In this document: positions 26,058 through 34,109 of the stretch, in pieces
Layout: every line of letters starts with the position of its first letter
Position numbering within the stretch: the first letter of the stretch is position 1
Assembly: GCF_900103165.1 (NCBI RefSeq)
Contig: NZ_FNKY01000001.1
Span: 1,984,001-2,048,000, forward strand
Direction of reading: 5' to 3'
DNA from: Nitrosospira multiformis
Lineage (GTDB): Bacteria; Pseudomonadota; Gammaproteobacteria; Burkholderiales; Nitrosomonadaceae
DNA: 64,000 nucleotides
Translations under genes and position numbers: made by a program
The notes under the pieces: generated by a model
The model's input: only the letters and a program-made list of their open reading frames with translations
What the model was told of the DNA's origin: nothing
Database searches by the model: none

Positions 26058-27398
26058 TTACCGTCTTATGGCCCAGAATTCAAGTTCAAGTCCGGGGAAC
26101 TCGCCGGCGACATGCATTGCCAGGCCACCGGAGCGTTCCAGTTGCTTCCAGATTTCACCCCCCCTTTCGAGCTCGAAGTAGCTGAATCCTGCATGGAAGG
26201 GTATCTGCCGCGGGGCAACCGGCAAAGAATTGAGGGGAATGCCGGGCAAAGCCAGATTAACGAGATCTCGAATGCGCTCGACAGACCCGATTTTAACCTG
26301 AGCGGGGAAGCGCGTTCGCAGCGTTTCCACTGGCAACTGTGCGTTGACGGCAAGAACAAAGTGTGCGGTTTTAAGCAGCTCCTGGTCTGGAATTACCGCA
26401 ACCCGTATGCCATATTTACGATCCTGCAGCTCGATTGGAATGGCGTTTTGCTCCAGTACCATGCTTAACGAGCGGCGTAAATCGGTTATGAGTGGCATGA
26501 AACAGTGTGCCAGTGCATCATGCTGATATTCTGGATAGGTTGGCGGCCGGCGATTGTCGTGGGTGAATGTTGCCAAATCCCCAGCGAGGCCAAGACATGC
26601 GCTGAACAAGCGCTCCGGGTGCAGTAGCCGGTGGGTTGAAAGGTGTGCAAACAAGGGCTCGTAACGATTAACAGTCTGTAGCATAAGAAAATCGGCGACC
26701 TCCGCGACTCCGCCACGGCCCGGTTGTGCAACCCGTGAGGCAAGTGTTTCGCCTCGCTGGTGAAGCAGGCCATGTAATTCGTTTGCGTATCCCGTCAGGG
26801 TGACGTTACTGCCCACGCACAGCATGGGCGGAATGAACTCCTTCTGGAAGACCAGTTGATTGTCGGCACGCCGTTCCGTAATTTGCACTACATCCAGCGT
26901 TGTGTAGGCATCGGTTACATCACGCTTGCGCATAACCCGCAAGCGAAGCTGTCCCACCTGCAGGAATGCACTGTTCTGAGAGTCGGCATTGGAATCGGCG
27001 ACTTCCCGTTCTTCTACCGAGAAGCGTGCAAGGGAGTTGTCCTGGTTAGTGCCCGTATCCGTTTCATCCATCCCCGAGCGTCGCATGGGTAACGCCAGCA
27101 CGATAAATTCATTCCTGGTATCAACGTCGATATCCAGGGGTAAAGGCGGCATATCCTCGGAGGGAAAATCGAACGGCGTGCCGTCAGGAAAAATCCCGCG
27201 TGCCGCGGTCAGTTGCACCTTGCCGAGCGTAACCGCGGCAAGGTTGAGTTCCATGTTGCTGAATCCCCAGCTATAGCCGAGCAATGGCGCCGCACGGCCT
27301 TCCACCAGCCTTTCGACATAACGGTCGTGCTGCTGAAAATGTTGTGGCTGAAGAAATAGCCCCTCAGACCATACGACTTTATTGTTCCAGGACATCAT
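26058..27398 (-). CDS. tssK: T6SS baseplate protein TssK
   Basis: This 446-residue cytoplasmic protein has the TssK signature at its start (WNNKVVWSEGLFLQPQHFQQHDRYVE) and later GLLHQRGETLASR, LMLQTVNRYEPLFAHL, HPERLF and LALPGIPLNSLPVAPRQIPFHAG. TssK trimers link the T6SS baseplate to the TssM-TssL membrane complex. Starts at 27398 and 27395 are adjacent ATGs; GGAGC precedes the first. It is preceded by tssJ (57 bp gap) and followed by the structured repeat and tssL. The gene order tssJ-K-L-M matches the common arrangement. Confidence 0.95.
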   Translation of the reverse strand: MMSWNNKVVWSEGLFLQPQHFQQHDRYVERLVEGRAAPLLGYSWGFSNMELNLAAVTLGKVQLTAARGIFPDGTPFDFPSEDMPPLPLDIDVDTRNEFIVLALPMRRSGMDETDTGTNQDNSLARFSVEEREVADSNADSQNSAFLQVGQLRLRVMRKRDVTDAYTTLDVVQITERRADNQLVFQKEFIPPMLCVGSNVTLTGYANELHGLLHQRGETLASRVAQPGRGGVAEVADFLMLQTVNRYEPLFAHLSTHRLLHPERLFSACLGLAGDLATFTHDNRRPPTYPEYQHDALAHCFMPLITDLRRSLSMVLEQNAIPIELQDRKYGIRVAVIPDQELLKTAHFVLAVNAQLPVETLRTRFPAQVKIGSVERIRDLVNLALPGIPLNSLPVAPRQIPFHAGFSYFELERGGEIWKQLERSGGLAMHVAGEFPGLELEFWAIRR

Positions 27399-27455
27399 TT
27401 TGCTCCGGTACCGGATATTGAAAGTCAGATTTATCCAAATATTTCAGTTTCACTG

Positions 27456-28001
27456 TTAAGGTTTCTGGATTTCTTGCAAATTGCCGAGTGACTGTGGTTT
27501 CTGTAACGAAAGTTCGCACAAAAATGAGCATTCACCCTCCGCGCCAATCAGGATTCTGTTTCCATCAAGCTGGATGACTATCCGGGAGATTTTCTGCTTC
27601 GGAGGAATAGCCAGGGATGCCCGCCATTGCGCGTGTTCAAGATCCCGGAATGCGGCAACTGCCGCCACATGGCGAGCATCCAGATGCAAGGGTCTGTCGA
27701 GTTCCAGCTTTTCCCCCGGGCGGAGCTGGAATACTTCGCTGTTAAGCAACTCGGCACCGAGTGTTTTTTGTTCGCTGTCGAAAACAGAGAAGAAATCCGT
27801 GGCATCAAATGCCGCAACGGATTTGAGCTCATAAAACTTCACCACCACTGGCGAAGCCCTGCCATGCGAATCCGGATTCACCCCTGATTTTGCATGAAGA
27901 GAGACTTTAATGATGACGGGCTTCGGCGTGCTGGCGCATCCGGCCAGGAAAAGAAGCGCAATAACAGAAATAATTTGGGCAAGATATAGAAAAGGCTTCA
28001 T
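27456..28001 (-). CDS. tssJ: T6SS outer-membrane lipoprotein TssJ
   Basis: I choose ATG 28001 (GGAAGAGA just upstream) over an 18-codon-longer frame because it gives a normal lipoprotein signal: MKPFLYLAQIISVIALLFLAGC. The 181-residue protein then shows the TssJ beta-sandwich sequence: VVVKFYELKSVAAFDATDFF, LGAELLNSEVFQLRPGE and VAAFRDLEHAQWRASL. TssJ sits in the outer membrane and binds the TssM periplasmic domain, completing the membrane complex. It is the first gene of the minus-strand operon, with its promoter expected in the divergent region 28002-28533. Confidence 0.93.
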   Translation of the reverse strand: MKPFLYLAQIISVIALLFLAGCASTPKPVIIKVSLHAKSGVNPDSHGRASPVVVKFYELKSVAAFDATDFFSVFDSEQKTLGAELLNSEVFQLRPGEKLELDRPLHLDARHVAAVAAFRDLEHAQWRASLAIPPKQKISRIVIQLDGNRILIGAEGECSFLCELSLQKPQSLGNLQEIQKP

Positions 28002-28533
28002 TCTTCTCTTCCTGTTCCGGGATAGACTTTTATCAGTATAGACAAACTTCGCCACATTATCCGAACGCGATTAGCACTGCGGCCGCTACTTTAAGTGGCG
28101 CAATGGGGCCCGGTCAGTTTGTGCCTTCAAGGAATGTGTCATACAACGATCGGATCTGGCTGTGATTCATCTCTCCTCGGTGAAACATACACAAATAACG
28201 TCTTTCAAGGCGACGGATTTTCATCTACAGTTAACTATCCGGACAAGGCAAGTAAGAAAGCTGCAAAGGAGATGCCTGAGGGCCTGAATCACGGGTAGAA
28301 GTCTGTCTTATTGGGGAAAAATAGTGCTTAATCGAGGTTATATAGCGACTCCTGAACGGGACTGGAAATTGATTAAGCATCTTTCTTTTATCAGATACCG
28401 AAGGTTAATTTTCAATCGGCGAAATAGTGGATGTTGGGTATTATAAGCATTGATGCCGTATATCCCGGAACCCGGAACGATTCATCCGGGGATCCGGGCA
28501 TTCTGATCACCCGGTTGCAAGGAGGACGGTTAT
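28002..28533. other. Divergent intergenic region, tssJ / PP2C gene
   Basis: These 532 bp separate the divergent tssJ operon and the second PP2C gene, so both promoters should be here. A short frame at 28095-28298 has no ribosome site or protein-like composition. No repeat, terminator or operator could be supported by eye. Confidence 0.35.
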
Positions 28534-29298
28534 ATGGTCAGGTTACTCTCGGCAGGCGCAACCGACTTGGGGCTCCGGCGCGGCAATAACGAGGATGCGT
28601 ACCTTGCTATGCCTGAACTTGGATTCTTTGCCATTGCGGACGGGATGGGGGGTGAAGCGGCCGGAGAAACCGCCAGCAGGTATTTTATAGAAACGGCGCA
28701 AGCTGCTTTCCGCAGCGAGGTTCCTTCTTCGGAAGAAACAAATTATGCATTGGTTCAAAAAGTGTTCAGTTGCTCGAATAAACGAATATTTGAGCATGCG
28801 GAACAAAATCCTGATGATCATGGAATGGGGTGCACTGGAGATCTTCTGGCATTTTATCGCGACAGGTATGTTATCGGGCACGTGGGAGACAGCCGGGTTT
28901 ACTTGTTACGGGATGGCAGCTTGCGGCAGCTAACCCGGGATCATTCCCTGGTGCAGCTTCAAGTGGATCGTGGAATGCTTACTCCGGAGGAGGCAAGAAA
29001 TCATCCAAGAAAAAACATCCTCCTTCGGGCGCTAGGCACGGATCCGGCGGTATCCTTCGATATGCTGGAGGGCAGCGGACTGAACGGCGACATATTTCTC
29101 TTGTGTTCCGATGGACTGACGGACATGGTGGATGATGCGGCGATTCAGGATACGCTTGTTTCGACAGAGACGATCTCGCAAAAAGTGAAGAGTCTGATCG
29201 GAACAGCTTTATCGGCCGGAGGCCGAGACAATATCACTGTCATTCTTTGTGAAGTACAGATGAATGGGGCGGTGGAATCCAGTAGCGGTGCTGCTTAA
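28534..29298 (+). CDS. PP2C-type protein phosphatase (Stp1-like)
   Basis: This 254-residue protein starts at ATG 28534 behind a strong AAGGAGG. All PP2C motifs are present: TDLGLRRGNNEDAYL, FAIADGMGGEAAGE at about 31-44, GHVGDSRVYLLRDG near 115, LLCSDGLTDMV near 190 and GGRDNITVIL near 230. It is closer to the generic bacterial Stp1/PrpC type than the phosphatase at 19267. As the second PP2C in a locus with two kinases, it may pair with one specific kinase, or act on housekeeping targets. It is the last gene of the T6SS island before flhDC. Confidence 0.85.
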   Translation: MVRLLSAGATDLGLRRGNNEDAYLAMPELGFFAIADGMGGEAAGETASRYFIETAQAAFRSEVPSSEETNYALVQKVFSCSNKRIFEHAEQNPDDHGMGCTGDLLAFYRDRYVIGHVGDSRVYLLRDGSLRQLTRDHSLVQLQVDRGMLTPEEARNHPRKNILLRALGTDPAVSFDMLEGSGLNGDIFLLCSDGLTDMVDDAAIQDTLVSTETISQKVKSLIGTALSAGGRDNITVILCEVQMNGAVESSSGAA

Positions 29299-29621
29299 CG
29301 GGTCTTGCTCTTGTCCGGGGTATCATTTATGCGGTTACCGCGATGGCAAGGATAATATTTTTTCTGTCAGCCTAAAGTTCTGTGACGAATGGCCGTTGAC
29401 CCAGTTATGTCATTCAACACGTCTACATAATATCGCCGCTGCCACTACGTAATATCCATCCCAGGCTGAACTCTAACGGACCGCCACTCTCCTTGAGCTT
29501 CCATGTAGGAAATATTCCTACATGGAATACCTGCTATTTCCTACGCGTAAATCGGATGGATTCCGGTTTTGCGGCGAGGCGCGACTGCGCACAATGGAGC
29601 CTCACATTCAAGGGGGTAAAC
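29299..29621. promoter_or_regulatory. flhDC upstream region
   Basis: These 323 bp precede the flagellar master operon and must hold its promoter. The one clear element is a 29-bp hairpin at 29499-29527, listed separately. No -35/-10 pair could be assigned with confidence. Confidence 0.4.
29499..29527. promoter_or_regulatory. Perfect 12-bp inverted repeat upstream of flhD
   Basis: TTCCATGTAGGA and TCCTACATGGAA flank a five-base AATAT loop, 95 bp before the flhD start. No T-tract follows on either strand (both flanks are GC-mixed), so it is not an obvious terminator. A dimeric regulator site or a 5'-UTR hairpin controlling flhDC is plausible. Confidence 0.55.
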
Positions 29622-29939
29622 ATGAACGCTAACGAACTGACAATGGAAATCAAGGAACTCAATCTGACCTATTTGATGCTGGCTCAGCAGATGGTGCGCA
29701 CGGATCAGGATATGGCGATTTTCCGGTTGGGAATCAGCAAGGATATCGCCGAAATATTGGCAGTTCTGACGCCAGGCCAGATTCTTAAGCTGTCAAACTC
29801 CAACGTGATGCTGTGCCGCATACGCTTCGATGACAGCCTGGTGCTGGGTATGCTCGCCAACTATGGCAAAGAGAAAACAATGGTGCAGTCACATGCTGCT
29901 ATTTTACTGGCAGGTCAGCCAGTTGAACAAATCTCCTGA
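29622..29939 (+). CDS. flhD: Flagellar master regulator subunit FlhD
   Basis: The ATG at 29622 follows AGGGGGTAAAC and gives a 105-residue protein of normal length. It reads as FlhD throughout: KELNLTYLMLAQQMVRTDQD, AIFRLGISKDIAEIL and VMLCRIRFDD. FlhD forms the hexameric FlhD4C2 activator with FlhC and switches on class II flagellar promoters. flhC follows after 41 bp. An in-frame upstream extension to 29493 runs through the hairpin and is not protein-like, so it is not used. Confidence 0.95.
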   Translation: MNANELTMEIKELNLTYLMLAQQMVRTDQDMAIFRLGISKDIAEILAVLTPGQILKLSNSNVMLCRIRFDDSLVLGMLANYGKEKTMVQSHAAILLAGQPVEQIS

Positions 29940-29980
29940 AGTACAGAAATTTACTAATTAACGACTAAGGGATAACCATC

Positions 29981-30556
29981 GTGGCGAAAAGAAGCGTAGT
30001 GTCAGAAGCCAAAGAGATTCAGACCGCAATCGAGATGATCGATCTGGGCGCGCGGCTGCAACTGCTGGAGAGTGAAACCAGTCTGAGCCGCGAGCGGCTT
30101 ATCAAGCTCTACAAGGAATTGAAAGGCGTTTCCCCCCCCAAAGGAATGCTACCATTTTCCGCTGACTGGTTTTTGACCTGGCAACCCAATATTCATTCTT
30201 CCGTTTTTGCCGATATTTATCGTTATCTGCTCACGCACGCCGATTGCCGTGGCATCTCCGCGATTATCAAAAGCTATAAGCTTTATCTGGAGCATTGCAA
30301 GATGAGCGAAATGGAACCGGTATTGAGCCTGACACGCGCCTGGACCCTGGTGCGGTTTTTCGAGGGCCGTATCCTGCAGACCGCATCCTGTACCCAGTGC
30401 GGCGGACATTTCGTAGTGTATACCCACGATCTTTACAGCCGCTATGTGTGCGGGTTGTGCCACACTCCTTCACGCGCCGGCAAAACCAACAAATCCCGTG
30501 TAGCCGCACTGACAAGTATAGCTGCCACCCCATCTGCGGCACCCATCGCATCCTGA
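29981..30556 (+). CDS. flhC: Flagellar master regulator subunit FlhC
   Basis: This 191-residue protein starts with GTG at 29981 (AAGGGATA upstream). It shows the FlhC pattern: EIQTAIEMIDLGARLQLLE, LSRERLIKLYKELKG, PPKGMLPFSADWF and a C-terminal zinc site with CTQC (about 137-140) and CGLC (about 157-160). The zinc cluster is needed for DNA binding in the FlhD4C2 complex. The last 25 residues form an alanine/serine-rich tail. A rho-independent terminator follows at 30575. Confidence 0.95.
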   Translation: MAKRSVVSEAKEIQTAIEMIDLGARLQLLESETSLSRERLIKLYKELKGVSPPKGMLPFSADWFLTWQPNIHSSVFADIYRYLLTHADCRGISAIIKSYKLYLEHCKMSEMEPVLSLTRAWTLVRFFEGRILQTASCTQCGGHFVVYTHDLYSRYVCGLCHTPSRAGKTNKSRVAALTSIAATPSAAPIAS

Positions 30557-30574
30557 ATCCAAGTATTCCTCCTT

Positions 30575-30614
30575 CACCGGTGGCCGGGAGTTTCTCCCCC
30601 CACCGGTTTTTCTT
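30575..30614 (+). terminator. Rho-independent terminator after flhC
   Basis: CACCGGTGG pairs with CCACCGGT, and inside this GGGAG pairs with CTCCC around a TTT loop, with small mismatches between the two stems. TTTTTC follows directly. It ends the flhDC transcript ahead of the motAB promoter. Confidence 0.85.
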
Positions 30615-30627
30615 TCCTCATCCTACT

Positions 30628-30654
30628 TAAAGTTTGCGCCGTTCCGGCCGTTAC
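30628..30654 (+). promoter_or_regulatory. Sigma-28 (FliA) promoter of motAB
   Basis: TAAAGTTT, an 11-bp spacer and GCCGTTAC match the FliA consensus TAAAGTTT-N11-GCCGATAA at 14 of 16 positions. It lies 135 bp upstream of motA and just after the flhC terminator, so motAB is a late (class III) operon. Confidence 0.85.
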
Positions 30655-30789
30655 ACAGGTGAACGTTTTATCGCAATAAGCCTGTGGCCACAGCAACCGT
30701 GAGTATTCATGCTGAGTATTTACCGTTGGCTGGTCAAGGCGCGAGCCTTGCGATCAAGGCAATAACCTAAGTCAGGAGTATCGGTAAAA

Positions 30790-31650
30790 ATGCTGCTCAT
30801 AGTGGGATGTCTCATTGTTATCGGGTCGGTGTTTGGCGGATTTGCTCTTGCCGGCGGACACCTTGCTGCGCTGTATCAGCCGCTGGAACTACTGATGATT
30901 GGCGGCGCCGCGGTGGGAGCCTTCGTGCTGGGCAATACGAGCAAGGCGCTCAAGGCTACCTTCAAGGCATTGCCCAAGGTCGCGCAGGGTTCCAAATACA
31001 CCAAGGTTCTGTACATGGATCTCATGGCGCTACTCTATGATCTTCTCGCGAAAGTCCGCAAGGAGGGGTTGATGTCGATAGAGAGCGATATCGAGAACCC
31101 CGCGGAGAGCCCCATCTTTGCGCATTATCCCAACGTTCTGGCCGATCACGAAGCGATCGAATTCATGACAGACTATTTGCGCCTGATGGTGGGTGGCAAT
31201 CTCAACGCGTTCGAGATCGAGAACCTGATGGATAACGAGATCGAAATTCACCATCAGGAGGGTGAGGTGCCGGTGCATTGCATCGCTAAATTGGGCGACA
31301 GCATGCCCGCATTCGGCATCGTCGCGGCTGTCATGGGCGTAATTCATACCATGGCATCGGTGGGCCTGCCGCCATCGGAGCTGGGCATTCTGGTTGCCCA
31401 GGCGCTGGTTGGCACATTTCTCGGGATCCTGCTTGGCTACGGTTTTGTTAGCCCGTGCGCCGCTGTACTGGAACAGAAGCTGGAAGAATCCACCAAGATG
31501 TTGCAGTGCATCAGGATGACGCTGCTGGCCAGCATAAATGGCTACGCCCCTGCGCTGGCGGTCGAGTTCGGGCGCAAAGCACTGTATTCGACCGAGCGGC
31601 CGAATTTTATCGAGCTGGAAGAACGCGTCAGACTGGCAAAAAACAAATGA
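30790..31650 (+). CDS. motA: Flagellar motor stator protein MotA
   Basis: This 286-residue membrane protein has the usual MotA length and four hydrophobic segments: the N-terminal pair (LLIVGCLIVIGSVFGGFALAGG, then LLMIGGAAVGAFVLG) and two after residue 170 (MPAFGIVAAVMGVIHTMASV, LGILVAQALVGTFLGILLGYGF). The large cytoplasmic loop between them holds the FliG-contacting charged residues (REKEG-like VRKEGLMSIESDIENP). It forms the proton channel with MotB. It is expressed from the FliA promoter at 30628. Confidence 0.95.
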   Translation: MLLIVGCLIVIGSVFGGFALAGGHLAALYQPLELLMIGGAAVGAFVLGNTSKALKATFKALPKVAQGSKYTKVLYMDLMALLYDLLAKVRKEGLMSIESDIENPAESPIFAHYPNVLADHEAIEFMTDYLRLMVGGNLNAFEIENLMDNEIEIHHQEGEVPVHCIAKLGDSMPAFGIVAAVMGVIHTMASVGLPPSELGILVAQALVGTFLGILLGYGFVSPCAAVLEQKLEESTKMLQCIRMTLLASINGYAPALAVEFGRKALYSTERPNFIELEERVRLAKNK

Positions 31651-31668
31651 TCGCGGAGAAATGCATTC

Positions 31669-32586
31669 ATGGCTGACGAAAAACGCACCATCGTCATCAA
31701 GAGAATCAAGAAGCATGGCCGTCATCATGGTGGTGCATGGAAAATTGCCTATGCGGATTTTGTTACCGCAATGATGGCGTTTTTTCTGCTCATGTGGCTG
31801 CTGGGCGCCACTACCCAGGAGCAGTTGCAGGGTCTTTCCGAGTATTTCCAGACACCGCTCAAGGTTCAGCCAAACAAGGCCAGCGGCAGCGGGGACAGAA
31901 GCAGCGTGATTCAGGGAGGCGGCAAGGATACAACGCAGCGCGTAGGACAGGTGAGGAAGGTGAGTGCCGGACCCGGCAATCTCAAGGCAGCACAGGCCGA
32001 GCTTGAGCGGCTTGACAGGCGCAAGCTGGAAGCTCTGAAGGGCCGGCTGGAGCAGTTGATCGAGTCTCATCCGATCATGCGCGACTTCAAGGAGCAATTG
32101 CTGCTGGATATTACTTCCGAGGGCTTGCGCATTCAGATAGTCGATCACATGAACCGGCCCATGTTCGCACTCGCCAAAGCCGAGTTGCAGCCCTATACCA
32201 AGACCATCCTGCAGAAGCTGGGCGGGGTATTGAATGAAGTACCCAATAAGATAAGTCTCTCGGGCCATACCGATGCGACACCCTATGCGAGCGGCGAGAA
32301 GAACTACAGCAACTGGGAACTATCGGCCGACCGGGCCAATGCCTCGCGGCGTCAACTCATCATGGGCGGCATGAATGAGAAAAAAATCATGCGCGTGGTG
32401 GGTTTGAGTTCGGCGGTGCTGTTCGATAAGGACGATGCCACCAATCCCGTCAACCGGCGCATCAGCGTTATCGTAATGAGCAACAAGGCGGCGGAGGATC
32501 TAAGCAAGGAAGGTGGGTCAACAAAAGAAATCAGAAGTAACGCCACCGTGGATGCGCATGCCTTGCGACCCGGCGGTGCCAGTTAA
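31669..32586 (+). CDS. motB: Flagellar motor stator protein MotB
   Basis: This 305-residue protein begins with a basic cytoplasmic tail (VIKRIKKHGRHHGGAWKIAY), then one membrane helix (YADFVTAMMAFFLLMWLLG) with the proton-binding aspartate at residue 30. The periplasmic part ends in an OmpA-like peptidoglycan-binding domain (LSGHTDATPYASGEKNYSNW, ADRANASRR, NRRISVIVM). It anchors the MotA/B stator to the cell wall. The start has a GGAGA ribosome site and lies 18 bp after motA. Confidence 0.95.
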   Translation: MADEKRTIVIKRIKKHGRHHGGAWKIAYADFVTAMMAFFLLMWLLGATTQEQLQGLSEYFQTPLKVQPNKASGSGDRSSVIQGGGKDTTQRVGQVRKVSAGPGNLKAAQAELERLDRRKLEALKGRLEQLIESHPIMRDFKEQLLLDITSEGLRIQIVDHMNRPMFALAKAELQPYTKTILQKLGGVLNEVPNKISLSGHTDATPYASGEKNYSNWELSADRANASRRQLIMGGMNEKKIMRVVGLSSAVLFDKDDATNPVNRRISVIVMSNKAAEDLSKEGGSTKEIRSNATVDAHALRPGGAS

Positions 32587-32929
32587 AAAAACTTGGAATA
32601 ATCTCACGTTGGACGGTGAAGGGTTTGTGCAGAGATTTCGCAGCGCGCACCCGGCATAAAGGAAATCTGGCTGCAAAAGATCTGGCCGGTCCATATCCCG
32701 CCATTTTTTATGCCAGCAGAACAACAATTGCCTTCAAAATCCGCCCTTGCCGAGCCATTGTTTCGCTTCGATTCTTCAAATTCGACAGGCTGCTAACGCA
32801 GCTACTCTTCTAAAAGCGGAATTGCGGGGCTAATTTAACTCTTTTCCTTCGATGATCTACTCACGAAGCATTCAATAATCACGCATGTGGCTGATGAGCC
32901 GATTATGAATGCATTAGTGGGAGTCTGCA
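32587..32929. other. Intergenic region motB-flhB
   Basis: These 343 bp contain no supported gene. The flhB-A-F-G-fliA-motC operon promoter should be here; being FlhDC-dependent it may lack a recognisable -35. No FliA box or strong terminator was found. Confidence 0.35.
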
Positions 32930-34075
32930 GTGAGCGAAGAGAGTGATCTCGAAAAAACGGAACCTGCATCGCCGCGGAAGCTGGAGAAGTCCCGCGAAGA
33001 GGGACAGATTCCTCGTTCCCCCGAACTTTCCACGTTTGCGGTTCTGATTGCCGCCGGCTGCGGCCTGTGGGTGATGGGCGGACATCTCACCACGCAGCTT
33101 TCCACGTTGATGAAAGATGGAATGAAGGTGCCGCGCGATGCCGGCTTCGATTCCAGCCTGCTCCTCGATCGGCTGTTCGATCAATCCCTCGATGCCCTGT
33201 TTGCGTTTTCCCCTTTCTTCATCCTGATGTTCCTGGTGGCGATCGCTGCACCAATGCTCATATCCGGCTGGCTCTTCAGCTGGAATTCGCTTGCACCTAA
33301 ATTCAATCGGCTCAACCCCGTCAGCGGAGTGGGCCGCATGTTCTCGCTGAACAGTCTGATCGAACTGGCCAAAGCGCTTCTCAAGGCCGCGCTGATCGGC
33401 GGGGCGGGAGTCTGGACGATCTGGCATAACAAGGAAGCGGTGCTGTCATTGATTGCCGCTCCGCTTGCCGTGGGTGCCGGTCATATGGGAAATTTGATCA
33501 TCACGAGCTTTCTCGCCATAGCGGGAACCATGGTGCTGATTGCGGCGGTGGATGTGCCCTTCAAGCTCTGGGATCACTACCGCAAACTCAAGATGACCAA
33601 GGAAGAAGTGCGCCAGGAAAACAAGGAAACCGATGGCGATCCACAAATGAAAGCTCGCATCCGCGCCAAGCAGCGTGAGGCGGCAAGAAAACGGATGATG
33701 GCCGAAATTCCCAAAGCCGACGTAATCGTCACCAATCCGACGCATTATTCCGTTGTACTCAAGTATGAAGACGGCAAGATGCGCGCACCGTGCGTTGTTG
33801 CCAAGGGCTCACATCTGCTGGCGCTGAAAATTCGCGAGATAGGCCAGCAACATAACATACCGCTGCTCGAAGCGCCGCCGCTCGCCCGTGCGTTGTATCA
33901 CCACGCCGAACTGGGCGACGAGATTCCTCAGACTCTGTATAACGCCGTGGCCGAGGTGCTGGCCTATGTCTACCAGTTGCGCCGCCATCGTGAGTACGGC
34001 GGCAAGGCGCCCAGTCTGCCGGATGCCCTGGAAGTGCCTGCCGAACTGGATCCGGAAAATACCGCATCAAAATGA
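32930..34075 (+). CDS. flhB: Flagellar export-gate protein FlhB
   Basis: GTG 32930 follows GGGAG by five bases and gives 381 residues. The N-terminus (TEPASPRKLEKSREEGQIPRS) is typical of FlhB. Four membrane helices follow, then the cytoplasmic domain with the self-cleavage motif NPTH at 269-272 (ADVIVTNPTHYSVVLKY). Autocleavage there switches the flagellar type III exporter from rod/hook to filament substrates. It heads a compact operon with flhA 34 bp downstream. Confidence 0.95.
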   Translation: MSEESDLEKTEPASPRKLEKSREEGQIPRSPELSTFAVLIAAGCGLWVMGGHLTTQLSTLMKDGMKVPRDAGFDSSLLLDRLFDQSLDALFAFSPFFILMFLVAIAAPMLISGWLFSWNSLAPKFNRLNPVSGVGRMFSLNSLIELAKALLKAALIGGAGVWTIWHNKEAVLSLIAAPLAVGAGHMGNLIITSFLAIAGTMVLIAAVDVPFKLWDHYRKLKMTKEEVRQENKETDGDPQMKARIRAKQREAARKRMMAEIPKADVIVTNPTHYSVVLKYEDGKMRAPCVVAKGSHLLALKIREIGQQHNIPLLEAPPLARALYHHAELGDEIPQTLYNAVAEVLAYVYQLRRHREYGGKAPSLPDALEVPAELDPENTASK

Positions 34076-34109
34076 CATCTGACCCATCCGAGAAAGACCT
34101 GACCATTCC

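Noticed and set aside
28095-28298. 67-residue frame in the tssJ upstream region
   Set aside because: Composition and lack of a start signal argue against coding.
31030-32268. 412-residue minus-strand frame opposite motA/motB
   Set aside because: Shadow of the two well-recognised stator genes, with histidine- and glutamine-rich non-protein-like composition.
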